A DNA stretch of 64,000 bases from Thuidium tamariscinum (Eukaryota > Streptophyta > Bryopsida > Hypnales > Thuidiaceae): assembly GCA_947034885.2 (NCBI GenBank), contig OX344756.2:8205598-8269597 (forward strand). The letters are read 5' to 3'. Shown one piece after another: positions 24,316 to 37,600 of the stretch. The number at the start of each line of letters is the position of its first letter. Position 1 is the stretch's first letter. Made by a program: the position numbers and the translations under genes. Below the pieces are notes generated by a model. It saw only the letters and a list, made by a program, of their open reading frames with translations, searched no databases and was not told the origin of the DNA.

Positions 24316-26292
24316 AAGTCTTCGGGGATTTTTTGAAACTGTTGAGGGGTGGCCTCCCTCAATACTAAGGATGCGCTTACATGCTGGCCCCGTGGATAAG
24401 AACAATGCACCTTCAACCTTTGAATGCCGTTTGCAGTCATTTGACATTTTAATAATGACAAAGAATTTTTTTGTGTAGGATAGAAGTGCAACTATTCACC
24501 TTTGGTATTGAAAGGGGAGATCTTTGTCAATATTTGGACTTCAAATGAGTATATTTGGCTTATTCAAAGTAGATGGTGTCACACAATATCAAAATGCATG
24601 ATTTTCACGGCCACCAATTTGTCATTCAAGGGTTAAGCAATAAGACAAAAGTAAATTCATTGATTGTCTTGCCAGGATTAGCAAATGGGAAACGAGGACA
24701 AGAAGTTTTAGTGATTCTAAGGGATAATCTTATTGGTGAAGATTTGAGAGAATTTATATAATATGTGTGCTTTTCTAATTGTATCCCTCTCACCTACTAG
24801 ATCTACATAAAAGTATAAAGATTATTTTTCCCTATAGTAGTCTTTGTGAACTTTCTTTACCCATCAATAGATGTAAAGAGGCCCTACCTTTTTAAATGTT
24901 GGATAGGTAGGCAAATGTACTATTGCATTTGGCCTACATCCAGTGTGCAACTATCCACAAAGGCAAGGAAGTTATTTATGAGCTACCACTAGGTGGCTTT
25001 GGTGACCTGCACTACAGGCATGTTAATCTTTCAAATCCCTTATAGTTCCAACAAATACGTATTTGAAATTGTAGAGGATTTATGAAAAAATAGTAAAAAA
25101 AGTTCATATCAAATACAAAAAGGTATAATACATGTGAGAGCTTCACCATACATATACAAAATATTCTTAAACAGCATGGCACTAACCAAATTTCTATATC
25201 AAGCTTAATTGAAAAATCAATAGACTACAACAAGTTGTTTTTTTCTCATTTTCTATGAAGTGCCAAAGTGGCAATATGGAATATTACAATGGTTCTCCAA
25301 ATTCAGCATTCATCCATGTATTCGATAGAAATATAAAATTAGCATATTTTTCATATCCATAATTTCGTTTTCATCCATTATCTAGCGGTTTCATTATTTT
25401 TTCAATTTGAAGTTTTTGGCAATTTCATCCAATTTTTACTATTTATTTTCTAGGGGCTTGGTACAAGGTCTGTTTTTTTGGTTAAATGGGTCATAGAATC
25501 CTTAACCCCTAAATTTCCAAGATATTAAAATTTAGTGTTTGAAAAACTTTGAAGTTAAATAAAAACTAATCAAGTTTCTATTTTGAGTAGTTTATGTTTT
25601 TAGAAATAATGAATGTAAATCTAGTTCTAGCATCAAAATCCAATTTTGAAAATGATAGATTATGTTTTTAATATTCATTTGAAGACTTTGTGCATATGTG
25701 TCCATTGCAATCTTGACTTTCCCTAGTGTTGGAGGCTTTTGGAAATGAGTCTCAGATACACAAGAACTTAGTGAAGAAATTGCATTAGAGCATTTAAAAA
25801 ATTGTACAATACATTTTGAGAAGCTACAAATTGATTGGGGTTACGCATATTAGGCCCTTTCAAATTTTTTTGGTGACAAACTTTTAAGATTTGACATGAA
25901 ATAAGAAGATCAAAAGACTTCAATTCACTTATGTAGTTTAACATCCTTATGATCAAATATTATAATCTTTGATTTCCATAAGTAATATTATTGTGTTTAT
26001 TTTTTCTAAGAGATCTCTGACATGTCTAGTTTGAATTTATATGTTTATTTTTTTTAAATTGATTAAGTTCATCAAAATATTGACTTTTTGTTCAATATAG
26101 AGTACATTCCTAGAAGCTCAATAAGGCCTTAGGCAATTAGGGAATAATATCCTTTCAAAGAACCCAAAAATTTAAAAATGCTATACAGTAAGAGATAGGA
26201 TACAACATTTTATTCATTCAAGAGCATTGCTTCTAAAAGCTACAAGTGCCTTGGAATTGCCATTTGTAATTGTTTACCATTATTCTATGGTG
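24316..26292. other. AT-rich non-coding region
   Basis: No gene is seen. A lone TTAACCCCTAAA at about 25502 resembles one end of the TTAA elements but has no partner end nearby. The last 200 bp may be the displaced edge of the Harbinger-type transposon into which B inserted, but this could not be shown. Confidence 0.3.
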
Positions 26293-26766
26293 GTGTGAGC
26301 CTTCAACTTGGCACTTGAAACTTTGAAAACATTTTTTGCAAATTTTAATAGTTTTTAGGTTTATTATATGCAAAAAGACATAACAAGAGTGTTTTTAAGA
26401 ATTTTGGTAGAAGTCCCTACCAAAGTAATGAAGAATACCCTTAAAATTGCGGAATGTACAAAATACCATGTTTTCCCAATTTTAGGGTCTAAATTGTGAG
26501 TCTGAGAGATTAATTCACAAATCCGAGAAAATTAAGGATGTAAAAGATAGCCAATTGTAGTGTCTTGTCAATGCAAAACAAAGAATTGTAGAAGTATAAT
26601 TGAGAAAATGGCTAAGTATTTGAGTCTATTCTAGGTTTAGAGAATCAATTGTGTCAAAATCCAATTGATAGCGGATTTGGATTTGTTAATAAAAAAACAA
26701 TGCAAGACTTTAAGATTCCAAGTGTAAATCTAATAAAGATGGAGGAAAAGGTGTTGAAGTATATAA

Positions 26767-26925
26767 CACTAGAAGAAAACCATGTTGAAATTGCAGAAAA
26801 CACGTCATGTACTTTTTCTGCGTTTTTTTGTGTTTTCACTGCATTTTGACTGCGTTCTAAAACAGGGACTCAACACAAACCACATGACGTGTTTTCTGCA
26901 ATTTCAACATGGTTTTCTTCTAGTG
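26767..26925. mobile_element. CACTA-type foldback MITE, copy 1
   Basis: It starts CACTAGAAGAAAACCATGTT and ends with the complement, and is flanked by TAA on both sides (26764-26766, 26926-26928). CACTA ends and a 3-bp duplication are diagnostic of the CACTA (En/Spm) superfamily. Compared with the copy at 61136 it has lost part of the left arm between about 26810 and 26812, so its hairpin is asymmetric. Confidence 0.85.
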
Positions 26926-27550
26926 TAAAGAGGTGGTTTTAGGGTGAAATCATGCTAGACAATCTAAATGAGTGCCAATTAAGTAGAAATCCTTAATATA
27001 TATCGAGAATTAAATTGTTCTTTTGGGTAACCAATATTCCAAAATTACTAAAATTAGACAAGTGCAAGTGAGCGTAGAGCTTACACTTTGAATCAAAGAG
27101 TATCCTAGGTAGATCTTTCCCAAATTATTTCAGATTTTTCCACAATTCTATATTGACTCCATAAGAAGTCAGCCACTTATAAACATCTTTGTAAATTCTT
27201 TAAAAGTACATATATTGCAATGAAATCTCACTAAAAATTAGGATAGTGTTTTGTGTGCTAGTAAAGTACACTATTAAGTTTGAAGACATCCCAATACTTT
27301 CAACTACCAAAATTAGCACTAACATTGAATTCTTAGAGAATTTATAAATTGGCAGCAAGTTGACCGACATGGCGGCATACTAAGGGCTAACGGTGTTCAA
27401 ATGAAGTGAATGAAGAGACATTCCCTACTCTTACAAACATTTCTAATGACCCTAGCTTGACAGATTATTTGGAAAATATTAATTCCAAAAGTTAAGGTTT
27501 TGACTTTTCTTTGGAATTATCGTGAATTGATTTTACGCTTACAAATAGTT

Positions 27551-27780
27551 TAATGGTCAATTTCATTAAAATGGCAGTATTCCAATAAAATGGCATGATA
27601 TTCCGTTAAATTGGTACATCTTCTTCCTCTACCTCTAGGCCTCTATGTCAAAATGGTACACAAAATATGTCAAAATGACACTTGAAATTTGTCAAAGTGG
27701 CACATGGAATATGTCAAAATGGCACTTGGAATACTGCCATTTTAACAAAATTGACCATTTTAACAAAATTGATCATTTTA
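27551..27780. mobile_element. Foldback element with internal short repeats
   Basis: The left arm (AATGGTCAATTT, then ATTAAAATGGCAGTATTCC) is the near-exact complement of the right arm ending at about 27760. The right end has one extra 18-bp unit (TAAAATGATCAATTTTGT, minus strand). The centre repeats a TGTCAAAATGRCAC-type motif four times. The related repeat A lacks the segment, so it is an insertion in B. The superfamily is uncertain. Confidence 0.6.
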
Positions 27781-29885
27781 GGAAGTAGGATTAGGAATCT
27801 CTAAGCTTAATTGTTGTCTTTTGTACACAATGGTTGGGGCGCTGGGCTGGTTTCTGATTTTGAATTGTTCTTTAAAAGATAGAGAGGATCAACTCTTAAT
27901 TTGACTTTTTAATTGTAATTAGTGGTAATTCAAAGTTAATTTCACAAATATCTTTAAGAAAATTAAAGATTAGATTTGGTCAAGATTTTATTTCTTGTGT
28001 AAAAAAACAAATTTGAACTAAAAAAAGTCAATTTAAAAATATTTTTGAATTGAACACTAAATGTCTTTCATTGATTAATTTCAAAATATCTTTGGAAAAA
28101 GATCTTGAATTTGATTTGGCTAAGATCAATTAGCTAAATGAAGAGGCTTTTAGAATTTTCTTTCATTGAACAAAGATTATTTTGCAATTACATTAGGATA
28201 GTTTAGCAAAATATAATTGACCAACAACTTACCAGGGGGGCCTAAAGCAAGTATAAAAGACTTTTTCTCAAGGTTGTTGGTACCCTCATTCTTACATAAC
28301 AATATTTTGCTCTTATTTCTTTTGCGTTGTACTACTAGTAGAACTGGAGCACCATTTTTCTTGTTTTGTGTTATTGGCTAAACTAGAACACCCTTTTTTG
28401 TTTTATGTTCACTTTGAAAGACTAGAGGGTCCTTTCAAGGTGTTTTCATTTGATTTGATTTAAGTATTCAAGGCTAAGCCTCAAGAATTTTTGTTTTAGA
28501 GAGTTTGGAAGGAGTAAACCTCCAAGACTCTAATTTGCTTTAAAAAACTTCAAACTAACATATCAAGGGAATTATAATAGCATTTAGTACTAATACACTT
28601 AAAGTTGCAAGGCTTGACTTTGTCAAAAGCATTGTAAGCTAATTTGTGAACTTGAAATTTGTTGTATAACGGATATCGGGTTTTAAATGCTAATGTTTGG
28701 CTAAATACTTTTATATGTATCTCCTTTAGGATCTAAAACCTTAAAAAAATTATTTTTACCATTGACTTCATTTATGCATGAGGACGCCCGGATAACATAC
28801 TTTGGTGACTTTATTTCCTAAAGAGATTACTTATGGTTTTTAAAAAACTACGTGAATTCAAAGATAGGGTCCATTTAATTCAAAAGGGATAAATTTTATA
28901 TAATATGTAGGGCTACTATAGGGTCCTTGAAATGTCACATAACCTATTATATATAAATTAGGCTATGTAAAAACATCATTTAGTAGAAATTTTTATTAAT
29001 AAATTAGCCTTTACAAATAAGGTCCATATAGATTTTTTGTAGTACAATGAACATAAATATAGATAAATTTTTTTAAGTGAATGATAAAACCTACACAATC
29101 TAGTATGTACATACAAATTTTTTCATAAGTATGCTAACTATGTAACAACATGTAAGAATCTACTATTCTAAGACAAAACAATTAAGTTGTAAATTTACTA
29201 TAATGTATTTATTTTAAAGAAGAGATGGGTTATTGGTTATTGGTGCTACTATATGCAACATGCATGGTCAAAGTTTTGGTGTGGATTGAACTTTGGAGGT
29301 GCTATTTTTGGTGGAGCTACTTATCTACAAAAACTACAAAAACTATGAATTTGAACCTTGAAGGTGCTATTTTTGATAGACCTACTTATCTACAACAACT
29401 ACTGATCTATAGAAGTTATTGATCTACAACAATTGCATAGAATCTTTTCTATATTTTGACACTATAAACTCTAGATTTGCCTCAATTACTTGTACATGTG
29501 CTTGTAAATGTTTAGAATCATCTTCTTTTTACTAATGTTTCATAACCATTCTTTTATTTTTTGATTCTAAACTCAAAACCATTGCAAATGCATATGTATA
29601 GGTAAAATATATGGTTTCTATATTACAATAAAGGTCATATTTTTATGTTAATCTACACTATTTTCAAAGTGTCAATTTCTCATGTTGTTTATGTTATATT
29701 GCTAGTATTGGTGTTTTTCTTAATTTCATCATCATAACTATCTTTAATGTTTTCATAATGTTTTTTGTTATTCACCATATTAGACTGTTTAGAATAAATG
29801 GCATAGAATTTAAAAATATTTAAAACTAATGTTGCATTTTATAATTTTATTTGTCATTTGAAATTGTATTACAACACAAGTAGTG

Positions 29886-29888
<3 letters not shown>

Positions 29889-29922
<34 letters not shown>
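29889..29922. repeat. (AT)n microsatellite
   Basis: About 17 uninterrupted AT dinucleotides. Confidence 0.95.
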
Positions 29923-29925
<3 letters not shown>

Positions 29926-31199
29926 AATTGTATATGAAAGACACTAGTTTTATAGTGTGTATTATATACAGGTATGAAAAAATTAGACATGTAAGTTTTG
30001 TATATAAGATAGCCTAATTATAAAAATCATATGATTGAATTTATAAATAATCATAGGATATTAAAGATATGCCCTAAGTATCTTTATATGTAAAAATACA
30101 ATCCTATTAATTACTAAAATGAAGGTAAATAGCCCCATGTCAAATACCCTTTGAACTTAGATGTATACTTAAAATTATAAGGAGTAATCTCTCCAAATTT
30201 CATTTAAGCCCAAACTTTTGTGGTTCCTTCCTTTTTCTTATCAAGCACTTGATTTGAAGTATTCTACATCCTAATAATTTTTCATTATCAAAAAATCCTT
30301 AAAAGTTGCTTATTGTTTCCATTATTTAAAAATTTTATTTATTTATTTATTATTATAGTTTTATTTTTTCTCAAATTCTATAAATTGGTTAAGCTAATCA
30401 TTCCCCTCCTTCATTAACACTAACACCAGGTTAGTTGGTTTTTTTGTTTTTGTTTTTAAAACTATCCAATTAAAATTCCAAAAATCCAATTTAATTAATT
30501 GATACAAAACAAAAATTCTATTCAATTGGAAGGCCTAAGGCAGATAAACTCTAAAGCAAGGTAGACAAACCACGAGATGAAAGTGAGTGAAAGACAAGGA
30601 AATAGAACATGAGAACAACCTGAAATTCTATATGAAAACCTATCAATTAGGACAAGACATGTAGCACCGGAAGGAGAGTGCAGCTGGAGCCAAAAGCAAC
30701 CAAGGAATAGTTAGGGAGTATAAGGCTATTAAAGGACTGATAGAGAGATCAAGCATACCAAACATCAAAAGACCATTACATAGTGAATGATCTATTGATC
30801 ACATTAGGCAAAATTCAAGTTGAAAATTGAATTTTTATTGGAAATTGAAGAATAGGCAATTGGAGCCATCACCCTTCATTGTCAAATTTTGATACAAATT
30901 TAAAGAAACAAAAGCTTGAATCTAACATAGACTCTTCTCTCAAACATTCTCTCTCAGTTAGCACTATTGTATTGTAAATGCATACAATATATAAAAATAT
31001 TAAGGTTTTATGTGAATTTTATTAAAATAATATTAAAAAAAAGGTGACGTCAATTAGAGTAACTTCAAAGAGAAGCCTTCTCTTTATTATAACGAGCAAA
31101 CTATTAAGAGGAGAAGATTGTCCAACAACTTCAACAATTTGATGTTGTTTTCTTTCTTTTCATTTCAAATTCCGATATGTTGAACTAAAAGATTTTTTT

Positions 31200-31625
31200 T
31201 GAGTCTCAAGATGAAGAACTTGTAGCAAATTATGAATTCAAATTTTTGATGTTGCAACCACCGACTCAACTTTTTGTGCTGCTAAATTTTACATTACCAC
31301 ACGAGCGTTCAGAGGATGTTGTTGAGTCCTTAGGTCTTCCAAAACAACCTTGAGTTGAGAAGCATTGGCATGAAAACTTTCAACGCGATGCTTGAACGAT
31401 GATGATTTTGCTACAAGTTGAATGTGTCGAGCTTGGAACCAAAGATGTGACATTTGAAGTTTGCTTCAAGGGTCTTAATGACAATCAATATTTTTATATA
31501 GTTAGGCTCTTTGAAGGAAGTTGAGGTTATAAATATTGGTTAGAACGTCCGGTCAATCTTTTACTTAAAGCAAACCGTACAAATAAACAGATATTTACTG
31601 CAACTATTAAGCACATCCTCATATT
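31200..31625 (+). pseudogene. Unidentified protein relic, copy 1
   Basis: In broken frames this strand encodes a segment also found at 55321-55720: a YEFKFLMLQPP-like start, then GLPKQP, EKHWHENFQRDA, TMMILLQVECVELGTKDVTF, CFKGLNDNQYFYIVRLFEGS and YKYWLERPVN. Stops lie between the blocks. The two copies agree better in protein than in DNA, suggesting descent from a real coding sequence, probably of a transposon. I do not recognise the family. Confidence 0.45.
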
Positions 31626-34600
31626 TTTACAAATGAAGTGATGTTCCTCTTGGAACTCTAGTTTTTTTTATCTCTAAGAGATATATTTGATCTATACTAT
31701 TCTAATTTCTTTGTTTGATAGCATTTCAAAAATTAATTTATATATTTGAAGTTGTAGGAAGGAAGAATGAAGATAATTTATCTTCTAGTGAAAATTTGAG
31801 GCTTTTAACCTTCAAAGTTTGAATAGTAAATTAGTGGTAGGATCTTATATGTTGGCCAATGATTGTTAAGATGCCTTTAAGTCAATTTATGGACTGATGT
31901 TCACTTGTTGGATGATGGAGGTTGAAGATAAGGGGAGTTAAGAAGGAGAGTCTTCTTCTTCTTTCTCTTAGTTGTTGGTGAATAAGTTGAGTGTTTAGAG
32001 AGTTATAACGTGTTGTATTTTGTGAGTTTTGTAATGAAAATTAAAAATTATATATTTTTTTTCTTGTGATTCTATGAAGTTATTATTTATTATATTTGAA
32101 ATTAGTATGCAAAAATTATACTTGAAGTAGGAGAAGTTTATTTGTTGTGGAGTTTGAGAACAGCCTTTTTCGGGCACCTATAGTTGTTATATAAAAAAAT
32201 ATTTAATTTTGAAGTTCTGAAAATTTATGTATTGTATTGTTAACTTTCTATAGAATTATCACACACTTCATTTTGAATAAAAGAGTGAAAGTTATGTATT
32301 TGAGAGTAATATAGTAGTGAACTACATTTGTCTTGAAGGAGAGGAGTTTTTGAATGGCTATAAAAGTCGGACAGTATGAAGTTTAAATTTAAGACTTTGA
32401 GGATTTGTATTAATTTATATTGAATTTTTAAAAAGATTTTATACTCTTTATTTGAAGATATAGAACGAAAGTTATGAATTTTGAGGTGAGAGTATGTACA
32501 ATATAGCTGTCTTTGAAATTGAAGCTGTCAAGTGTCAACTTGAACAAGCTATAAATATCAGATAATATCTTCTTTAGCATTGAAATTTGGAGGAATTGTG
32601 CAACATTTTATTGTCTTTCTATGAAGTCAAAATTCATTTAATTTGAAGTTTTGAAGAAGATATGGCACTCATTCAAAGTCACGCTTATTTTTCAAGGTTT
32701 TATTGACATATATATGACATTTTATACATTTATATAATATGGTGTACGATTCACATAGTATTTATACATATTATATGTGTATTGATACACAATATGATAT
32801 GTCTTTTATATTAACATATGTCTACATGTAGAAAATGGTGTATCATTTATGATTTGTGTATGAATATTATACAACAAATGATGTATTCACTTTGGTTTGA
32901 AGTAGTTCATCCTACTTCTTATTCCACTATATTTTCTTGTACTTTTTTATTACTTGAACTAAATTCAATTGCAACTAAAAGCTTTGAATTTTCTCAAAGA
33001 AAATTCTCTCACTACAATAGTGTTAACTCAAGTTCTCTACCTTTCTAAATTGCAAATGGAAGAGAATTGGAGGGGAAAACTAAGAGAGAATAGAATAAGG
33101 AAGGAATTCCATACGTGAAGGATATTAGATTAAAAAACACATTTGAAAAGAATCCTACTATTGAAGTTCATTTTTTATTCTTAATTCTTTGTTAGTTGGT
33201 TAGTTAACATATTCTTGAGGGAATTTAGGGAGTTTCAATTGTAATGTGATTTTGTTTTATTAGGCCTAATAAACCAAGAAGATAAAACAAGTTGCCAACT
33301 AATTCTTTCAAATTAATTATTAATTATAGAAATTAAAAATTAAGTAAAAATTATTAGATTTGATTAGATTTAGTGGATTTAATTGTTTTGATTATTTAAA
33401 TAAATTTTAAATAATTAGAAATTATCCAAACCAAAATAACCAAAATAGATCAAGTTTCATAACTAATAAGTAAGAATTTAAATTAAAATCCAAGAATACA
33501 ATAAAACAATGAGAATTAATTTAACAATTGCAATGATTTAAAAATGAAGGAAGAAATCTACGAGGAATGAATTCATGTGATGCTTTCAATGATGGCACAA
33601 TGGAGTCTATCATAGGAAATGTATGTTAATAACTTTTATTTTATTTTATTTCTAATTTTGTTGGATTTTTAGATTAGAAATTTTCATTTAAATTAATCTT
33701 CAAAACAATGTTTAGGATTAAAATAGTGTAGTTGATAAAACAATAACCATTGAAAACCAAAAATTAACTTTCAATGTGAAAACCCAATCAAAATTACACC
33801 CTTGAAGTTGGAAAAACTTTATTTGGAATTCAAATGACAAATTTATAATTTCATTCAAAGGCATCAAATAAAAAAATCTTAAAATCTTAATAAGGATTAG
33901 AATTTAAGATTAATTAGGAATTTGAAAACTCTCATTTAGATTAAAAGTAATTTGTAGGTGAAAGTTATTTTGCTAAACTTTGACCAAAACTTCATCCATG
34001 AACAATATTTCAATTAGAAATTTAGAATTTTCACCTTTTACCATATTAGAAATATTATTTATTTATTTATTCTAAAAACCCCTCAAAAATCCTAAAATAG
34101 TAGTTTAGATTAAAATCCACAATTAGATTAGATTAAATAACATTTTAACTAAGTTTTTTGGGAAAATATCTAACAATATTCCATGTAGTTTTGAGAAACT
34201 TTCAAGAAATTGAAATAGGAATCCAAATTCACTTTCCATCCTAAAAATCATTTATTTTTTAGTGAATGACTGGTGGATGAAGTTTAAAATCCATTTAGAT
34301 GAATTTTTTCAAAATTAACCAAAAATAGAAAATAAAATTAAGATTAAAAGTAGAAGTCATTAAAAAAGATATGGATAAAATTAAGATCAAAATTGATCTA
34401 ATTTACTATCTTTAAACAACAGATGAAGTTTTAATGGCTTATTAGATATTATTTTTCATCCTTTCATAACTTTTGAAGGGAAATTCCAAATTCAACTTAT
34501 TTTATCATTTTAGAAACTTAAATAAAAGACCTAGAGATAGAATTAAAATTGTGATTAAATATGTACCTCTTTGGCATTTGATTAGTTGACCAATAACCCT

Positions 34601-34688
34601 TAAATAGTACTAATTTTCACAATATTTAGTTATCTTTCAAACTTTTGTAGGAACAATTTACATCATATGAATGTCCATTGCTTTGGAA

Positions 34689-37600
34689 TAGTAAGCCCTC
34701 AAGTTGGCACTTCGAACTTTGGATCTATTTTTCGCAAACGTTTTGCAAATTTTAATCAAATTATTAAAGTAAAACACATAAAAGAGTGTTTTAGTAGCAG
34801 TTTCTATCAAATTAGTGAAAAAACATCTTAGAAGGTGGAAAATTCCTAAATTTAGTAATTTTCATCAATTCTAAGTCTTATAAGTGAGTTTGAAAAAATA
34901 GTTAGCAATTCTGAGAGATGTGAGGATATGAGAATTAGTCAATTCTAGTATTTATCTGTGTAAAATCAACCTTTTAAGGATGCATATGACATACTAGCTA
35001 AGCCAACAGAGTGTATTTTAGGTCTAAAGAGTCTATAAGAGTCTAAATTCAATTCCAATGAAAATTGGATTTAAAGGTAAGAAACCATTACCTTTAAATT
35101 TTGAAATTTGGAGTATCAGAATAATGAAGATGGTGGAATTGAGAATTGAAGCCTACAAAGAAGTGCTTCAAAGGTAAGAGCATGCTAGGATCCAAGAAGA
35201 ATCAAGTAATTGTCCAAGATTTTAGATATTGGGAATTAAATTGTTCAATTGGGTAAAGTAATTTCAAATTACTAAAAATAGACAAATACAAGTGAGCATG
35301 GAACTTATACTTAGAATCTAGGAGTGTCCTATATAATACCCAATTTATTTCGAATTTTTCTGGAAATTCACATTGACTCTATTGAAAGTCAATCGCAAAG
35401 AAACATATTCGTAAATTTCTAGAAATTACATATCTTGTGGTAAAATTCCACTAATAATTAAATTAGATTTTTGTGTGTTTAATAAGTGCCCAATCAAGTT
35501 TGAAAATATTTTGACATTTCCAACTACCAAAATCAATATCGACATCAAATTTCACGAGAATTTACAACTTGGCGGCGGATTGATTGGTGTACCAAGAACA
35601 AATAGTGTCAGATTGGAGTGAATGCCTTGCTCTCACAAACATTCCTAATAACCGTAGCCTGGCAGATTCACCAAAAAACACAAACTTTAAAAGCTAAATT
35701 TTTAACTTTTAATTGGAGTTTCCGTAATTCTAATTTGTGCTAACAATTGACTTAAGAGTTAAGGGCAAGGGGTCCTTTAAACTAATTGGGATCTTCTGAA
35801 GACTATGGTGCAGATGAATTTTTGTTTTAAGTTGTTCTATAAAAGATAGAGAAGGTCAGCTTTTAGTTTGACTTTTTAATCTTTAATTGCAGTTAATTAA
35901 AAGTAAATTTGGAAATATCTTTTAAGAAATTCAAAGATTGAATTTGGTCAAGATGTCATTTTTGCGCAAAAATCCATCTTTGAAATTAAAAAAGACAATT
36001 TTCAAAATGACTTTTGGTTAATTTGCAAAATATTTAGGTAGATTAGGGTTAATTTCAAAATTTCTTGGGTTAAGATCTTGGATTTGATCTGGCTAAGATT
36101 TATTAGCTAAATGAAGATGGTTCTAAAGTTTTTCACCATTTAACAAATATTATTTTGACATTACATTTAGGGTACATTAGGAGAAAAATAACAAAGTGTT
36201 TTCATTAGCAATTTATCGTGAAGGGCTTGAAAACAAGTATACAAGGGCCCTCCTTGAGGTTGTCAGTGCCCTCATTTCTTGTATACCGACACTTTTTTTT
36301 TTCTCTTTGTTTCGTACTACCGACGCAGTTGAAGCACTTCTTGAACCAAAGATTTTAACCAAATTTATTTTGTTTTCTTGTTGAACTTTGAAAGCTTAGG
36401 GCTCCTTCAATTGATTCTTATTTTCTACTTTTGTGTTAGAGGCCAAACCTCAAATTCTTGTTTGGCTACTATTTTGTGAAAATTTTAAGATTTTAGTGCC
36501 AAAGTTTGGTTAAACATTGTCAAAATGTATACCTCCTTTGGTTTTTGAGTTTTAAAATACTAAATTTTCGTGGAAATTTTGAGTATCTAGCATCAAAGTT
36601 TGGTTAAACACTGTCATATTTACCTCTTTTGATTTCTCAACCTTGAAATATTAATTTTCATGAACATTTTAAGATATTTTTTAGTAGAAGTTCGATTAAA
36701 CACTGTCAAGTGTACCTCCTTCTATGCCTAAATCTTTAGAATATTAAATTGTGATTATTGTACCTAAGGTTGCCCCTATATGGTAGAGCTACAGCTTTTT
36801 AATTTTTTAATTTTTTTGAAATCAACCGTTAAAACCTAGAGTTGCCTCTACACAACGAAGCTTTGACTCTATAAAACTTCAATTTTAAAGAAATTATACC
36901 ACTAAACCTAAGGTTGCCCCATATGGCAAAGCTTTTACTTTGCTACTTCTAAAATTTGTGAGAAATATTCTTTAGAGTGATTAGAAACCAAAACTCGGTA
37001 AAGAAAGGAAGATTAAAGAGGTGTGGCAGAGTAAGCAAACATGAAGCTAGAAACTACTTGATAAAATTTAAGATACGCATCTAAATCAACTTAATTTAAA
37101 TTAAACTCTCAACTTAAACTTTGATTTCTATACTAATTTAATCTTTGCAGGTTTTAAGGAGATAATCACACACTCAAATTTTTGATTCTCATTCCCTTAA
37201 GCAAGTGCAAATCTCCAAAATCAAAGTGCATAATTTACAAACTTACAAGCGTCAAATCAATCTCTTACATCTCCATCACTAAATGAACAAGAGAACTTAG
37301 AAGTGACAACTTAAAAGTCTTGGAAGTTGAAAGAGAATGGGAAAATATTTTGTGAAAATATTTGCATTTGATTTAGTTATGGCCATGCGATTTGATTTGA
37401 TTCTTTTACTATTCATTAATTTATTGTTTAGTATTAATTTTATTTCTATTAGAAATAGTAGACTAGGCTAGTTGTCGTTTGTTGTCTTATTAAACCTAAT
37501 AAGACAAATAGAAGAAGACAAAATAACAATTAAACATTAAGCTAATAGGAAAAAATGATAAAATAAATAGAGAATAGTATCTTCAAAGATTTGATTTGAT

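Larger units (their letters stand above)
28800..33050. other. Sequence inserted in element B
   Basis: Neither A nor C has a counterpart to this stretch. It is very AT-rich, with an AT microsatellite and the relic reading frame at 31.2 kb. No end structure or duplication could be identified; it may be several insertions. Confidence 0.35.

Noticed and set aside
25500-25515. TTAACCCCTAAA, identical to the end of the TTAA elements.
   Set aside because: No matching second end or homologous interior was found within 2 kb, so it is a fragment at best.
32818-33048. 76-codon frame in the insert of element B.
   Set aside because: Low-complexity AT-rich sequence with no recognisable motif.
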